Shown here one piece after another: positions 23,480 to 33,503 of a stretch of DNA of 64,000 nt. The position numbers were made by a program, and so were the translations under genes. Each line of letters begins with the position of its first letter. The stretch's first letter is position 1. The notes under the pieces are model-generated. The model ran no database searches, was not told the DNA's origin, and saw only the letters and a program-made list of their open reading frames with translations. Origin of the DNA: Anisodus tanguticus (lineage: Eukaryota; Streptophyta; Magnoliopsida; Solanales; Solanaceae); assembly GCA_034509755.1 (NCBI GenBank), contig CM067546.1:34308383-34372382 (forward strand), written 5' to 3'.

Positions 23480-24397
23480 CATGAAATTATTGAAATGTTT
23501 AGAATAGGTAGATTTAGAATTAATAATCTAGAAAGACTTTAAAATTGGAAATCCGTCGCTAGTTTATTTATTATTAGGATTAGAAACCCTTCGCTAGTTA
23601 TTTATTTTCAGTCTCGTCATGCATATTCAAAATTTTCAAAATAACTTTGGTCATCTTTTATTTTCTTTATTAATCATACAAATAAGTTTGTCTTTTTTTT
23701 ATTTGCAACTCAAAATGATTTCCAAAACAAGAATTACTTTGGCATTATAAATAATTTGCTTTTCTATCAATTGTAAAAAATACATGTTTTTTATCCAAAA
23801 TCAAACTTTACATGTATTTTATAATCAATGCAATACAAATGCATGTTCCAAAAAATCATTTTGCATATACTTTGTAAACAATGCAAATGCATGTCTTTTA
23901 TCCAAAAAATTAATTTTTGCATATAGTTGTATAAAATGCCATGCATACTTTTTCCGGATTTTATTTCGGAATTTATTTCTCAAAACCGCAATCATCTTTG
24001 CGAGACCTTCAAAAGAATAAATGGTAAAATCTTTACATTATCAAAATGCATCTTTTTATTAATTATTTGCAAAATATCTTTTAACTTTATATAATTGTAA
24101 ACATGCATTTCCTTAGCATAATAATTAACCTGGACAGGATAACCGCAAGTTAGCGGATCTTAAAGGATGCCCAACCCCTTCCCTTTAGGATAATAAAGAA
24201 CTCTTACCCAAAATCTCATTAGTTTCGCAGACCAAAATTGGAGTTATTTTGCAGCTTTTAGTTAGCATTTAGGTGCCCTAATTCACCTTAGAATAATTAG
24301 GTGGCGACTCCTCAAAGCAATCATTATTTTTTATCAATCTAGAGGGAATCGATGCCAGTCGCGTCGCGAAACCCGTGGGTTAAAAACGGGCGCGACA
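23480..24397 (+). mobile_element. fragment (3' end) of the same long gypsy-type LTR
   Basis: Diverged copy of 4600-5287: shared ccttcgctagt, tcgtcatgcatatt, ctcaaaatgatttcc, ggataaccgcaa, agcggatcttaaaggatgc, ccaaccccttccctttagga, ttagtttcgcagacc and the terminal aaaacgggcgcgaca. It ends with CA at 24397 like the first copy. Orientation is the same. The left side of the LTR is missing, so this is a truncated LTR. A short block (rtagaaayccttcgctagt) occurs twice here, near 23550 and 23580. Confidence 0.85.
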
Positions 24398-24799
24398 CTT
24401 GTCTAACTAATCAGAAAGTCAGATGACCTCCTTCACATAACATCTTTACATAACTTCCCCATTACTAATATAGATTGAGGCTTCTTAAATAAAAGGGCAG
24501 CCCGGTGCACTAAGCTCCCGCTAGGCGATGCATCTCAGAATTCATTATAGCAGGACAAAGGCATAGATATGATTTATCCCACTTATTAATAATGCCTTAC
24601 ATTTTATTCTTTCTTCTATACATAACTAGTGGGGAAGCGCCCGTAATGGTTCAAAAATAATTCCTTATAAATATGCTTGTTTTAGCTTTTACAAAAAAAA
24701 TTGCAGCAAAATATTAGCTTGAGAAGATTTTACAAAACAACACACATCTTTTTTTTTTTTCTTTCCATTTTTAGAAAATGTTGTCAGCAGCCAGAAAGC
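24398..24799. other. intergenic; short SINE-like piece at 24495-24530
   Basis: Contains the block gggcagcccggtgcactaag at 24495, which I recognise as a common 5' segment of a Solanaceae SINE-like repeat; only about 36 bp match. No gene is visible in the rest. Confidence 0.4.
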
Positions 24800-25477
24800 C
24801 AACAGTTTTATGGCCATTAACCATCTGAAATGTTTTGCACTTACTACAAAACGTTTCTGCCCATGACTACACCTCTTAACACCTCTCCTCCTCTTAAACA
24901 TTATATATTGAGACCTGAAACAGTTTTGAGGTGAGGAAGGAAAAAAAGACAGCAGAAAGATAAGAGAGCAGAAAAAAGAAAAGAGAGATAACACAAGTCT
25001 TGAACAAGAGAAGAAACTCTTCCTTTTCCTATAAAATTTCCATTATTTAGCAAGTCGTTTCATGTTTGTTTTCTTCGTCAAAATCAACTTATTTGCTTTG
25101 TAGTGTTGATTAGTTGTTGTTTTATCTTGGGAGACTACTGCCCACTAACGTAAAAGCATATATACGGGGCAATCTTGTCTTAAAGACAGAGAGTCATCTG
25201 TCGACTCAGCCGGTGGTGTTGTGATTATCTAATTGGTTGCTAAGTGTTTCAGGTGTGAACTTGAAACTCAAAGGACTTTAACTGTTCAGATTCTCAGCGG
25301 TTCTACAAGCCACAAGTGTAACAGTTCATGTTCTTGTATTTCTGGATACAACATCCAGATTTGAAGTTCTAGTACAAAATTAAAAGATTGAGAACTTCTA
25401 ATTGTAATCTTTATTGTTTATCCTTTGAAGCACTTGTAATAGTTATTTACTATTCCCGTACCGCTTTATCTCCAACA
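24800..25477 (+). mobile_element. 5' LTR (3' part) of a degenerate Copia element
   Basis: The region from about 24990 matches the solo LTR at 38483-39500 (reverse complement): ttatcttgggagacta, atatacggggcaatcttg, tcttaaagacagag and cgactcagc. It ends tctccaaca at 25477. The left boundary is uncertain because the first part of the LTR is not recognisable here. Confidence 0.65.
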
Positions 25478-28400
25478 ATTTTAAGACAAGATTGTATTAG
25501 TGTTGGAATGATATCGCACAACAGAGGTGTGACCAAACCTGGCTATGGTTGTGGTTTTCTGGTAGAAGACAGTTCTGATTATGCTGTTAACGGTCAAGGT
25601 GTTCATGGTGTCACCACTCCCGAGAGTGGTGGAAACAAGTGCCCAAGATAGTCTGAGGATGTCAACTCGGACAGTAGGAGAAGGCTGAAGATGTTGTTCT
25701 ATCTTGTAGCAGAGGGTCTATATCTGTCACAGACAAAGGATCCGAATTATGGTAAGGAGGAAATGGACACTCAGTCAGACTGAAGTGGGCCAGAATCCAA
25801 AAGGTCTAAGTATCTTTCTTCCTTGTAAAAATGAGATTAAATGGTGTCTGATTTAAAGGGCTTAATGTAAGGCTAGGAATATTAAAATGTTTTCTAGACA
25901 AAATTATATACCTTACACTTTAAAATCAGAAGTTGAATCTCACCTTCCTTCCCGTTTAAAGATTGGACTTTTTGTAAACAAAACTTAAAATATCCGTTCT
26001 TTTAGGTGTAATTATTAAAAGTTTGTAAATTATGTTCGCACATACGAGGGAGAAAGATCCACTGACTGTGCAAAAACTGTTAGCACTCTTAAGCAAGCGC
26101 CATGAATTGTCTAGGAACCAATCTCAAGGGAAGAAGACTAAAAGATAATGGCTTATCTTAAGACGTTGAACATGTCACACTATCTGACAGAAGACCCTTC
26201 ATTTGATAGGATGGTATTGGACACTCAGTCGTACAAAGCCTACGATCGACTGGAGTGGGCCAGAGTTTCCAGGTCTTAAATGATCTGAAAGCCAAAAGAA
26301 AGGCAGAAAAGAAATTTGACACACAGTCTGCAAAAGCAACTGGAGTGGGCCAGAGTATCCAGATCACATATGATCCGGTTATGCCCTAACCACGGGCAAA
26401 AGGTTGTTCATGTGAAGCAACTCCACCTCTAAAGTAGAAGGGGTTGGAGATGTTGTCCTTAAAAAGGACTTTAGGGAATGTGATCACTATAAAAGGAGGT
26501 GATACATGTCCCAAACTTGGTTTCAGGGATGTTGTTGGTCAAGCTGGTTTGAGACTAGTACAACAGGTCTGTAATAACTAAGAATGGTATAGTATGTATG
26601 TATCCAAATGAATGATATATTTGTAATCCATGGATCTATGCCATCATAGATTAAGACACGTTAAATAGGAAGTCATCAAAAGCTAACGAAGTTGAGATTG
26701 TTGCCTTCTGTCGACATAAACCCTCAAAATGAATGTGAGGTGGGCGAAGAGGCAAAAATCACCTTTCTATTCCATCAAAGGAATAGCAAAAGAAGCACCG
26801 CTCCTCTAGATCTTAGTCACACCTACATGGGTGATTTGAAGTTTGTACAAAATAGAGGGGGGAGACACGTACTTTATGACCTTCATTGACGATGGTATAA
26901 CATATTGCATTCTTTGTTTGTTGAAAAGCAAAGATGAAGCTGTTGAAGCGGATAAGCGCTACAAAGCAGAAGTTGAAAATCAACTAAGCCTACGGATTGA
27001 GAAATTCGTAGTGATAGAGGGGGAGAATGTGAAGCATCATTTATCAAACGACTGCTCCTTACTCACCTCAGTCTAATGATGTTAGCCACGCGCAAAGTCG
27101 TACGCCCAAAATATGTGGAGTAAGGAAATCCTTACCGCTAATGCAATTCTCAGAAGAACTCCGCATAAAGATAAGGATAACCCTCTATGTGAAACATGGA
27201 AATGATCCCACCTACAAATATTGTGATGTGGGGTGGCTTGGTAGAGGTTGGAATACCAAAACAGGTTAACTTGGACCTAAGACTGTAGATTGCATATCCA
27301 CTGGTTCTGCAAATAACAGTAGTGCTTATCACCTCTTGGAGCAAAGAATATTGAATTCTTTGAAGATAACTTTCCTTGAGAAGGAAAAAAAAGCAATTGC
27401 TCGAGGTTAACAAGAACCCGCGAGTGCGTGATTGTCCAGAACTAGACGTTCCAGATCTACAGGACTCGGAAGTTGCTGACTATCTGCAAGTATTTCCGTA
27501 ACATTAACACATGGAATACTGGATGCACCACTTCTAATTCTTGTGGAAAGGTTAGTTCGTAAGCCACATTCCCCACTCTTCATAAGATCTCATATGGTCC
27601 AATAAACCTTGGGCTCAACTTCCCTTTCTTGTCAAAACGCATCACTCCCTTCATTGGAGAGACTTTTAAAAACACTTTCTCCCCTTCTTGAAATTCGAGA
27701 TCTTTTTTGCAATGGTCTGCATAAGATTTATGGCGGCTAAGAGATACCAGGAGCGATATGCGCAGGTCACATGTAGTTCAATGCATTTTACAACTAGAAC
27801 CGACCTGGTATCTACTTATAAAGTAGATAAGTTGAACTAAGGTTCATTCGTGATTCTAAAAATGATCGATAGAAGGCGTTAAATCAGATATGACGATATC
27901 TGAACTATTCACTTATCTACGAATTTTGGTATTCTGGATGTCCAACGGTTCTGGGAGAACACATTGATGCAAACTGGACATCGGACTTGAAGAACACCAA
28001 CGCCACAAGTGGATGTGTATGGTGTGTCTTTGAAAATCCTCTAAGCAAACTTGCATCTGCCGATTCATGATGGAATCGGAGTTTATTGCTTTAAACAAAG
28101 CATGATAAGAAGTTGAGTAACTTCATGACTCCTTAGAGGACGTCCCTTCAGGAAGGTCACGGATGACATCGTCTGGACATATCTATCAGAGACATAAGAC
28201 CGTATGGTAGTTGATCACCACGGGTGTCATTCCCGTTGATTAAATCAAAGGATAATATAGCAGACCCTTTAACCAAGGGACTACCCGAAGATCAAGAGTT
28301 ATGCCTATCTAGGGGAATGGGCTTAAAACCCAAACAATACGAACTTTTGCAGTGGTAACCCAACCATACTGACTTTGAGATCCCAAGAATTTGGTTCAAT

Positions 28401-28969
28401 GGAAAAACTAAGCAGCAAAAGGTTCAGTTGAGCGATTCGGTAGAAGCAAGAGCATTTCGGATGATGATTTCTGTAAAGAAAAATGAATCCAAAGCCATTC
28501 CCGCGATAGACATTAAAGTGCTACCTGCATGGTGGGTAAATGTTAAGCTTCCAAACCTTTAACGATCCCAAAGAGGTTGAGGTTAAGGTTGGGGAAACTT
28601 TTAATGATTCCTAACACTTATGAAGTGGGGTATAGTAGGATACCTTGTAGGAGATTATCTATTTAAGTGCGAGGACATGCCGCCTCAAATGAACGTACTT
28701 AAGAATCCAAGTGTGTCCACGACCACAACGGACAGAACAATAAGAATAAAAATGAATAAGAGGAGTTATTGTGTTGGTATCATTGTCTTGGCTTACACTA
28801 AACACTAACGGTTCAAAACATCACGTTCACCGTGCAGTAAGTAAGTCCGGTGGTATTCAACTAGGAGAGGTTCAAAGCGGAAGCTACCTCTCCTGATTCA
28901 ATATCTTTTCGCTGAAAGATTGCTGAAGTTTGGCACCCCGTGTGCACCAATTCTCTTTCAAGAGGGGAT
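25478..28969 (+). pseudogene. degenerate Copia internal region (gag-pol remnants)
   Basis: Copia features appear in order but broken. Near 25750, 26218 and 26320 there are three variants of a gag-region peptide around DTQS followed by gtgggccagag. Integrase remains at about 26810-27020 (LSHTYMGDLKFVQ, YFMTFIDDG, KSKDEAVEADKRYKAEVENQ) and 27180-27420 (LGPKTVDCI, AYHLLE). RNase H remains at about 27970-28110 (ANWTSDLKNTNATSG), and the polyprotein tail at about 28240-28330 (KDNIADPLTKGLP). Reverse transcriptase is missing. An antisense gypsy fragment sits inside it. It ends with a purine tract agaggggat (28961-28969) before the 3' LTR. Confidence 0.8.
27480..27770 (-). mobile_element. antisense Ty3/gypsy integrase C-terminal fragment
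   Basis: The minus strand reads ADHCKKDLEFQEGEKVFLKV, SPMKGVMRFDKKGKLSPRFI and GPYEILRRVGNVAYEL, the conserved end of plant gypsy integrase (GPY/F module). It is about 90 codons long, with no other gypsy domain nearby. It lies inside the Copia remnant between its integrase and RNase H parts, where RT should be. Confidence 0.85.
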
Positions 28970-29375
28970 TGTTGGAAATTTGCCTTTGATGGAGGTTGCG
29001 TCCACCTATCTTTAATGACTTAAACACTCAGGTTCCGTATGTTGGAGTCTTTGGTTCTTCACACGTGCATAATCTACTAAGTGAGTAGATGACCGTAGGG
29101 CCAAGGATCGTCAAAATTCGTTAAGAAATGAAAGAGATATTGGTCCACTAAGTAGGTGTTTGAGGCATGAAAATATGGTGTGAGACGAATCTACCACGTC
29201 GGTGGGAAAAGGAAGAATTGTTCTTTTTATAAGCCTAAAAAATGGATAAGGGTTTGGGACCCCAAGGGGTAACCATGTGTTTGAAGGAGGGAGGACCTAG
29301 GTATGCTTGGGTTCGAGGCTAGCCCACGCGCGCGCCGCCGCCGCCGCCGCCCGTCCATCCGGTCCGGGCTACTTG
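28970..29375 (+). mobile_element. 3' LTR (5' part) of the degenerate Copia element
   Basis: Begins TGTTGGAAATTTGCCTTTG after a purine tract and matches the start of the solo LTR at 39500-38483 (minus strand): gttgcgtcca, tctttaatgacttaaacac, gaaatgaaagagatattggt and gggaccccaaggggta. It carries a (gcc)n run at 29333-29350. It stops around 29370, where U2-locus spacer sequence begins. Confidence 0.75.
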
Positions 29376-29678
29376 GCCTATACTGATAGAGGTTACGTAA
29401 CATCAAGTGAGTTTCATTTGCCAATGGTTAGTCTAAAAAAGGGAAAGAAAAGGCTTTTAAAATTTATCAAATCACTCATGATTGTGTCAAGGTATTACAC
29501 GCTGTGTTATCAGAATATCTAATTGAGGCAACTATGATAATAATATTTATGCAAGTTGTTTAACTGATCATCAACTCTCCATGGAGGAACTGAATAAGAT
29601 AGTGAATGTATTAATTTCCATGTGAGGCAACATCTGAATATCATGCAAAGGAAATGAGGATATTTTTGTAAACCTAAA
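29371..29678. other. U2 locus spacer, duplicated at 32578-32710
   Basis: The block from actgatagaggttac to about 29530 recurs at 32578-32710 (actgatagaggttacctagc, gggaaagaaaa, aaatttatca, tgttaccagaata). One copy lies upstream of the first U2 gene and the other downstream of the second, so it is the spacer of a tandem U2 array. Confidence 0.7.
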
Positions 29679-29730
29679 AGTCCCACATTGGAATGAGCTA
29701 ATGCATAGAGAGCCAAGAGATGCTATATAA
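29679..29730 (+). promoter_or_regulatory. U2 snRNA promoter: upstream sequence element and TATA box
   Basis: agtcccacattgg at 29679-29691 matches the plant snRNA upstream sequence element (RTCCCACATCG), and tatataa lies at 29724-29730. They sit at about -77 and -32 from the U2 start, the arrangement used by plant Pol II snRNA genes. Confidence 0.85.
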
Positions 29731-29755
29731 GCTGATGCCTGTTTACAATTAAAAC

Positions 29756-29951
29756 ATACCTTTCTCGGCCTTTTGGCTAAGATCAAGTGTAGTATCTGTT
29801 CTTATCAGTTTAATATCTGATATGTGGGTCATCGGCTCACATGATATTAACTCAATTTTTAAGGGGGAAGGCCCATCAAGATAGCTTGCTATTCGGGTCT
29901 TTATGTGTCGCCTAGGCGTTGCACTACAGCCCAAGCCTGGCGCACCCCACC
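29756..29951 (+). ncRNA. U2 spliceosomal snRNA
   Basis: A 196-nt match to plant U2, beginning ATACCTTTCTCGGCC and ending GGCGCACCCCACC. The branch-site-pairing region (GTGTAGTATCTGTTC), the 5' stem-loop and the Sm-site region around CAATTTTTAAGG are all visible. Loop positions show a few changes from the consensus I remember (for example GTGGGTCATCGGCTCACATG). The promoter has both required elements at normal spacing, and the plant 3'-end signal ca-aatct-agtccaa (29951-29964) follows directly. This copy looks expressible. U2 snRNP recognises the intron branch point. Confidence 0.93.
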
Positions 29952-29964
29952 AAATCTAGTCCAA
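29951..29964 (+). terminator. plant snRNA 3'-end formation signal
   Basis: caaatctagtccaa fits the plant consensus CA(N)3-10AGTNNAA immediately after the mature 3' end. The second U2 copy has agtccat at the equivalent place (aa changed to at). Confidence 0.7.
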
Positions 29965-29994
29965 TATTTTTCACCTAGCTAAAGTTGCATAGAT

Positions 29995-30556
29995 CCAAAG
30001 ATCAAATTCATCTCTGGTACATCACATTTGACCATAAATCTTCCTGATCAACTAATCATGGTATGCTTAAGAATGTTGTGTGTTTAGTGGGAGGCCTTTT
30101 ATTTGATGTGAAATCTAAAGAATAAGTATCGCTTATAACTTGGCTGATAAAACTTTAATAGGTTTATGATTCTGATACTGACCAGCTACCGTAACCAATC
30201 GATTTCAGCAAATGCAAATTGATTTTTTCATTCCTGACCACTAGATATATCAGGTTATCGTAACTGCTATTTTACTTTTTCTTTTTCTTATTTAAGCAGT
30301 AACCTGAAGTATAGCATAAAAATACAATTACGGTAGCTGGTCAATATCAGAATCATAAATCTATTAAAGCTTTGTCACCCAATTTATAAGCGATACTAAT
30401 TCTGTAGATTTCGCATCAACTACAAGTTCAACAGAACTAATAAAAGGCGTCCCACTAAACACTCAACATGCTTAAGCATACCAGTCATAGAGTTCTATGA
30501 TCAGTAAGATGAATGGTCAAATGTAATAAGTACCAGAGATGAATTTGATCTTTGGG
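29995..30556. repeat. long imperfect inverted repeat (foldback), partly syntaxin-derived
   Basis: Left arm 29995-30191 and right arm 30331-30556 are reverse complements with scattered mismatches and indels: shared ccaaagatcaaattcatctc, tggtatgcttaag, gtgtttagtggga, agtatcgcttataa and gattctgata/gaccagctacc. The 139-bp centre holds a smaller inverted pair (tcaggttatcgtaactgc / gcagtaacctga). The right arm is continuous with the syntaxin exon on the minus strand, so the left arm is an inverted duplicate of syntaxin gene sequence. A transcript across it could fold into a hairpin of about 200 bp. Confidence 0.85.
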
Positions 30557-30559
30557 TCT

Positions 30560-30863
30560 TTGCAGCTTTGCAAGTTGCGATCTCCCCTGCGCAGTCGCAA
30601 TATTTGCATTCTCAACGTTGGAACCATTATCATCTTCAGAAACAGAACGATAAATATCCGACAAAATTCAATATGGAAATTTGAATACAAAAACAAAATT
30701 GAGTGACCTACCAATAACTTGCTCGTGAACAAGAACAACAAGGTCCTTGAAAAATTCATTCACTTCACCAATTTGTTGCTGTATTTCTTGTATTCCCTGC
30801 TCTCTTTCTTCGATAATTGCTTTATTAAAGGCAAACTCGTTGTCCAAAAGTAAAACCTCATGT
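30560..30863 (-). pseudogene. SYP2/PEP12-type syntaxin gene fragment (two exons)
   Basis: On the minus strand, exon 1 (30719-30863, after a ctgcag acceptor and ending at a gttatt donor) encodes LLLDNEFAFNKAIIEEREQG, IQEIQQQIGEVNEFFKDLVV and LVHEQ, the conserved Qa-SNARE segment of plant SYP21/22/23 (vacuolar/prevacuolar syntaxins). A second piece (about 30563-30633, after a ctgaag acceptor) encodes NGSNVENANIATAQGRSQLA. The N-terminal Habc domain and the transmembrane end are absent, so this is a captured or leftover fragment and not a functional gene. It sits between two U2 genes and runs into the inverted repeat. Confidence 0.8.
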
Positions 30864-31406
30864 CTGCAGCACAATGGAATATAAAGTTACTAAATACGGG
30901 AAAGAAAAGGAGATGCGTCGTTTGATGAGGTGACACACTGCTCTTAGATCACAACATCACAAAAATAGTTCCATATAATGCATCTGAGCTCAACAAAATA
31001 TGACTTCAGCATATGACTAACTAAAGGAAGCTTTGATATGTAAGCTTCATTAAACCAACATCCATGCTAGCACTATATTCAGTTTTTAGTAAAAATGATC
31101 ACCTGTCAAAGGTTATCACTTTCGCACAGGTTAAGCAGCGTAACTTCGAAGAAGCACACTCTTTGCAAGGAGCGAGCGATGATTTGACTTTGACTTAAGA
31201 ATATGAATAGGATAAAGAGAAGGAGAAGAAAAAGTACCCCTTATTCAATATGAATACAACGAATCCTCTCTAGTTACGTTCTAATATTCTAGTTATAGTA
31301 CTTCTTTGTCAAACAAATATTCTAGCTATGGTAACTTTTCTTCTCCTGTTTTCACATGGTAATTCCCACATAGGGTGATCATCATTTGATTCAGCACTCT
31401 TTTTGT
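30864..31406. other. intergenic between syntaxin fragment and unknown ORF
   Basis: Presumably intron or flank of the syntaxin fragment. I could not place an upstream syntaxin exon and found no other gene. Confidence 0.4.
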
Positions 31407-31700
31407 CTAGCAGAAACAAGCAGCTCGTGTCATGTTGCTTTCCTTCAACGTTGCAGCGCAGAAACAAGCAAGGTGAAGCAAATATCTTGAGAATCCGATG
31501 TCATGTTCAATGAAATCTTCCAACTTTGGGTCTACCAAATTGTAATGTTTGCTGAAGTAGGATTTTGCAGCATATTTATAAACATAAGGTGCATGGTCTC
31601 GAAGAAAATGGGGAAAGAGTAAATCTGGTGGATAATGGAAACAAATTAATGATTGCACCATTAAATCGAGTCTAAAGTTTTCTTGGCAACAACAATCCAT
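31407..31700 (-). CDS. unrecognised 97-residue ORF
   Basis: The ATG-started minus-strand frame encodes a protein beginning MDCCCQENFRLDLMVQSLIC, with PPDLLFPHFLRDHAPYVYKY, AAKSYFSKHYNLVDPKLEDF and a Cys-rich end. The composition is protein-like rather than random AT-rich translation, which suggests an exon fragment of a host gene, but I do not recognise the family. It has no signal peptide or clear membrane segment, no promoter was identified, and it lies about 300 bp upstream of the second U2 copy. It may be another captured gene piece, like the neighbouring syntaxin fragment. Confidence 0.3.
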   Translation of the reverse strand: MDCCCQENFRLDLMVQSLICFHYPPDLLFPHFLRDHAPYVYKYAAKSYFSKHYNLVDPKLEDFIEHDIGFSRYLLHLACFCAATLKESNMTRAACFC

Positions 31701-31971
31701 TTACAGTTTTCTATAAATTCGAATATTACTAACACCCAATTAACTGCATGTATCGAGGAATAATAGCATATCTTGAATGTTAAGACATTTAATTGCTCAA
31801 AACATAGTCTATTACTGTTGTATGAAAGTCTAGCCAATATTGAACACCGTATTTATGAAAGTTGTTCAACTTAGCAGCAGCTGATATATGAAGCAAATGC
31901 AAGGGGTTCATTTTGTAAAGGCTTACATGTCCCACATCGGAATGAGCTAATGCGTAGAGGCCATCAAAATC

Positions 31972-32167
31972 ATACCTTTCTTGGCCTTTTGGCTAAGATC
32001 AAGTGTAGTATCTGTTCTTATCAGTTTAATATCTGATATGTGGGTCATAGGCCCACACGATATTAACTCAATTTTTAAGGGTAAAGGCCCATCAGGATTA
32101 CTTGCTATTCGGGTCTTCGTGTGTCGCCTAGGTGTTGCACTACAGCCCAGGCCTGGCGCACCCTACG
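31972..32167 (+). pseudogene. U2 snRNA copy with deleted promoter (likely pseudogene)
   Basis: A 196-nt U2 sequence aligned without gaps to the copy at 29756. It begins ATACCTTTCTTGGCC and ends GGCGCACCCTACG, with several substitutions. Its upstream element tgtcccacatcgg is intact (about 31928-31940), but compared with the first copy about 35 bp between that element and the gene are missing, including the TATA box; the element now lies only about 40 bp from the start. Spacing between these elements is critical in plants, so expression is doubtful. The 3' signal reads aaatctagtccat, one base off consensus. Repeat distance from the first copy is 2216 bp. Confidence 0.85.
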
Positions 32168-32784
32168 AAATCTAGTCCATTATTTTTCATCTGGGCCCAA
32201 AGAAATCTCCCCATCCATCTCTTTTGTCACTCGTTTGAAGTTCTATGCCCCTCTTAAATTAACAAGCTCCGTTTTTAATTTAAACTTCATACGACCAGTG
32301 GATTTATCCTAGTGTTTTACAAATTACGAACTAATAGTCTAATACTAACAAAGATTTGTTGTCGTAGAGTTCGTTCTTAGTAATAGTCTAATAATTTTTA
32401 CTAATATATGTAAGTTGAGTTGTTAATGACAAAATAAAATCCGTTTGAAACTTTTGTAAGAGAATGTTCGTGGAGCCATTGTTGATTAGAGAAAATTCGA
32501 TAAATTACACAAATGTAGTTGAGATTAGTAATGGCAAAAGTAGCAAAACATTTTAAAACATAGATGAGCAACGGCCTATAACTGATAGAGGTTACCTAGC
32601 ATCAAATAAGGTTCACCAAAAAGGGGAAAGAAAAAACCTCGGAAATTTATCAATTACTCGTGATTGTTTTAAGACATTACTTGCTATGTTACCAGAATAC
32701 ATAAGTGATGCAACAATGATGAGAAGAGCTCATACAACAACTGAAATAAAAGTAAAAGCAGATACAATTTCTGTGTGTTCTCGA
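32168..32784. other. U2 downstream flank and spacer copy
   Basis: The part at 32578-32710 duplicates the spacer upstream of the first U2 gene, implying that a third array unit once followed. It is cut off near 32785 by Copia sequence. No other gene is visible. Confidence 0.6.
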
Positions 32785-33503
32785 TTTTAGGGACAGTCTC
32801 AGCGTCCGAAGACCGCCCTCTATGACTGCGGGGTGTGTTAAATATAGAAGATATACACATGATATACACTTAATGTATATCACGGTTTGTCCATATTTTT
32901 GTATAATGTGGTCTTTGAATCCTGTTGGTTTCGTAATCTCCTATTAGAGCTTCATTGTTCTATTCAGAAAACTACCTTGGTTTATTGTGATAATGTTAGT
33001 GCCATCTACCTTTCTGGTAATCCGGTTCAGCATCAGCGCACTAAACACATCGAGATGGACATTTACTTTGTTCGCGAAAAGGTAGCTCGTGGACAAGTAC
33101 GCGTCTGCATGTCCCTTCCAGGTATCAAATTGCAGAATCTTTACCAAGGGTCTTCCGTCAGTACTCTTTGAAGATTTTAGGGACAATCTCAGCGTCCGAA
33201 GACCGCCCGCTATGACTGCGGGTGTGTTAAATATAGAAGATATACACATGATATACACTTAATGTATATCACGGTTTTGTCCATGTTTTTGTATAAAACA
33301 GTCTGTGTCCAGTCAATTATTTTGTATAGTCCAGTCCGTGTATTACCTTAATTAGTATTGTAAACCTACATAATTATAGGAGTCTTGTACTACTAGAGTA
33401 GGGTTTTGGGATTAGAATAGGAATATGTTTTCTATTATGAAAAATTATAAATTGTATATATACTCTTTCATTAATGAAAATAATCAAGAGATTATTTCTT
33501 TCA
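32785..33503 (+). mobile_element. Copia 3' end (RNase H, polyprotein tail and 3' LTR) with internal duplication
   Basis: A piece at 32785-32906 contains the polyprotein end and the first ~70 bp of an LTR. Next, 32910-33224 encodes the RNase H end (VVFESCWFRNLLLELHCSIQ, YCDNVSAIYLSGNPVQHQRT, IEMDIYFVREKVARGQVRV), with the polyprotein tail ending SVRRPPAMTAGVC in a shifted frame. A complete LTR follows at 33225-33503 (279 bp, TGTTAAATATAG...TTCTTTCA). The tail-plus-LTR-start block thus occurs twice, 389 bp apart. The LTR contains repeated gatatacac motifs. The same LTR family, in minus orientation, starts the element at 57716. Confidence 0.8.

Noticed and set aside
24495..24530. Full SINE annotation
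   Set aside because: Only about 36 bp match the remembered 5' block; no Pol III boxes or tail are present.
29300..29400. GC-rich (gcc)n stretch as CpG island or gene start
   Set aside because: It lies inside a Copia LTR; the solo LTR at 38483-39500 has a different simple repeat in the same place.
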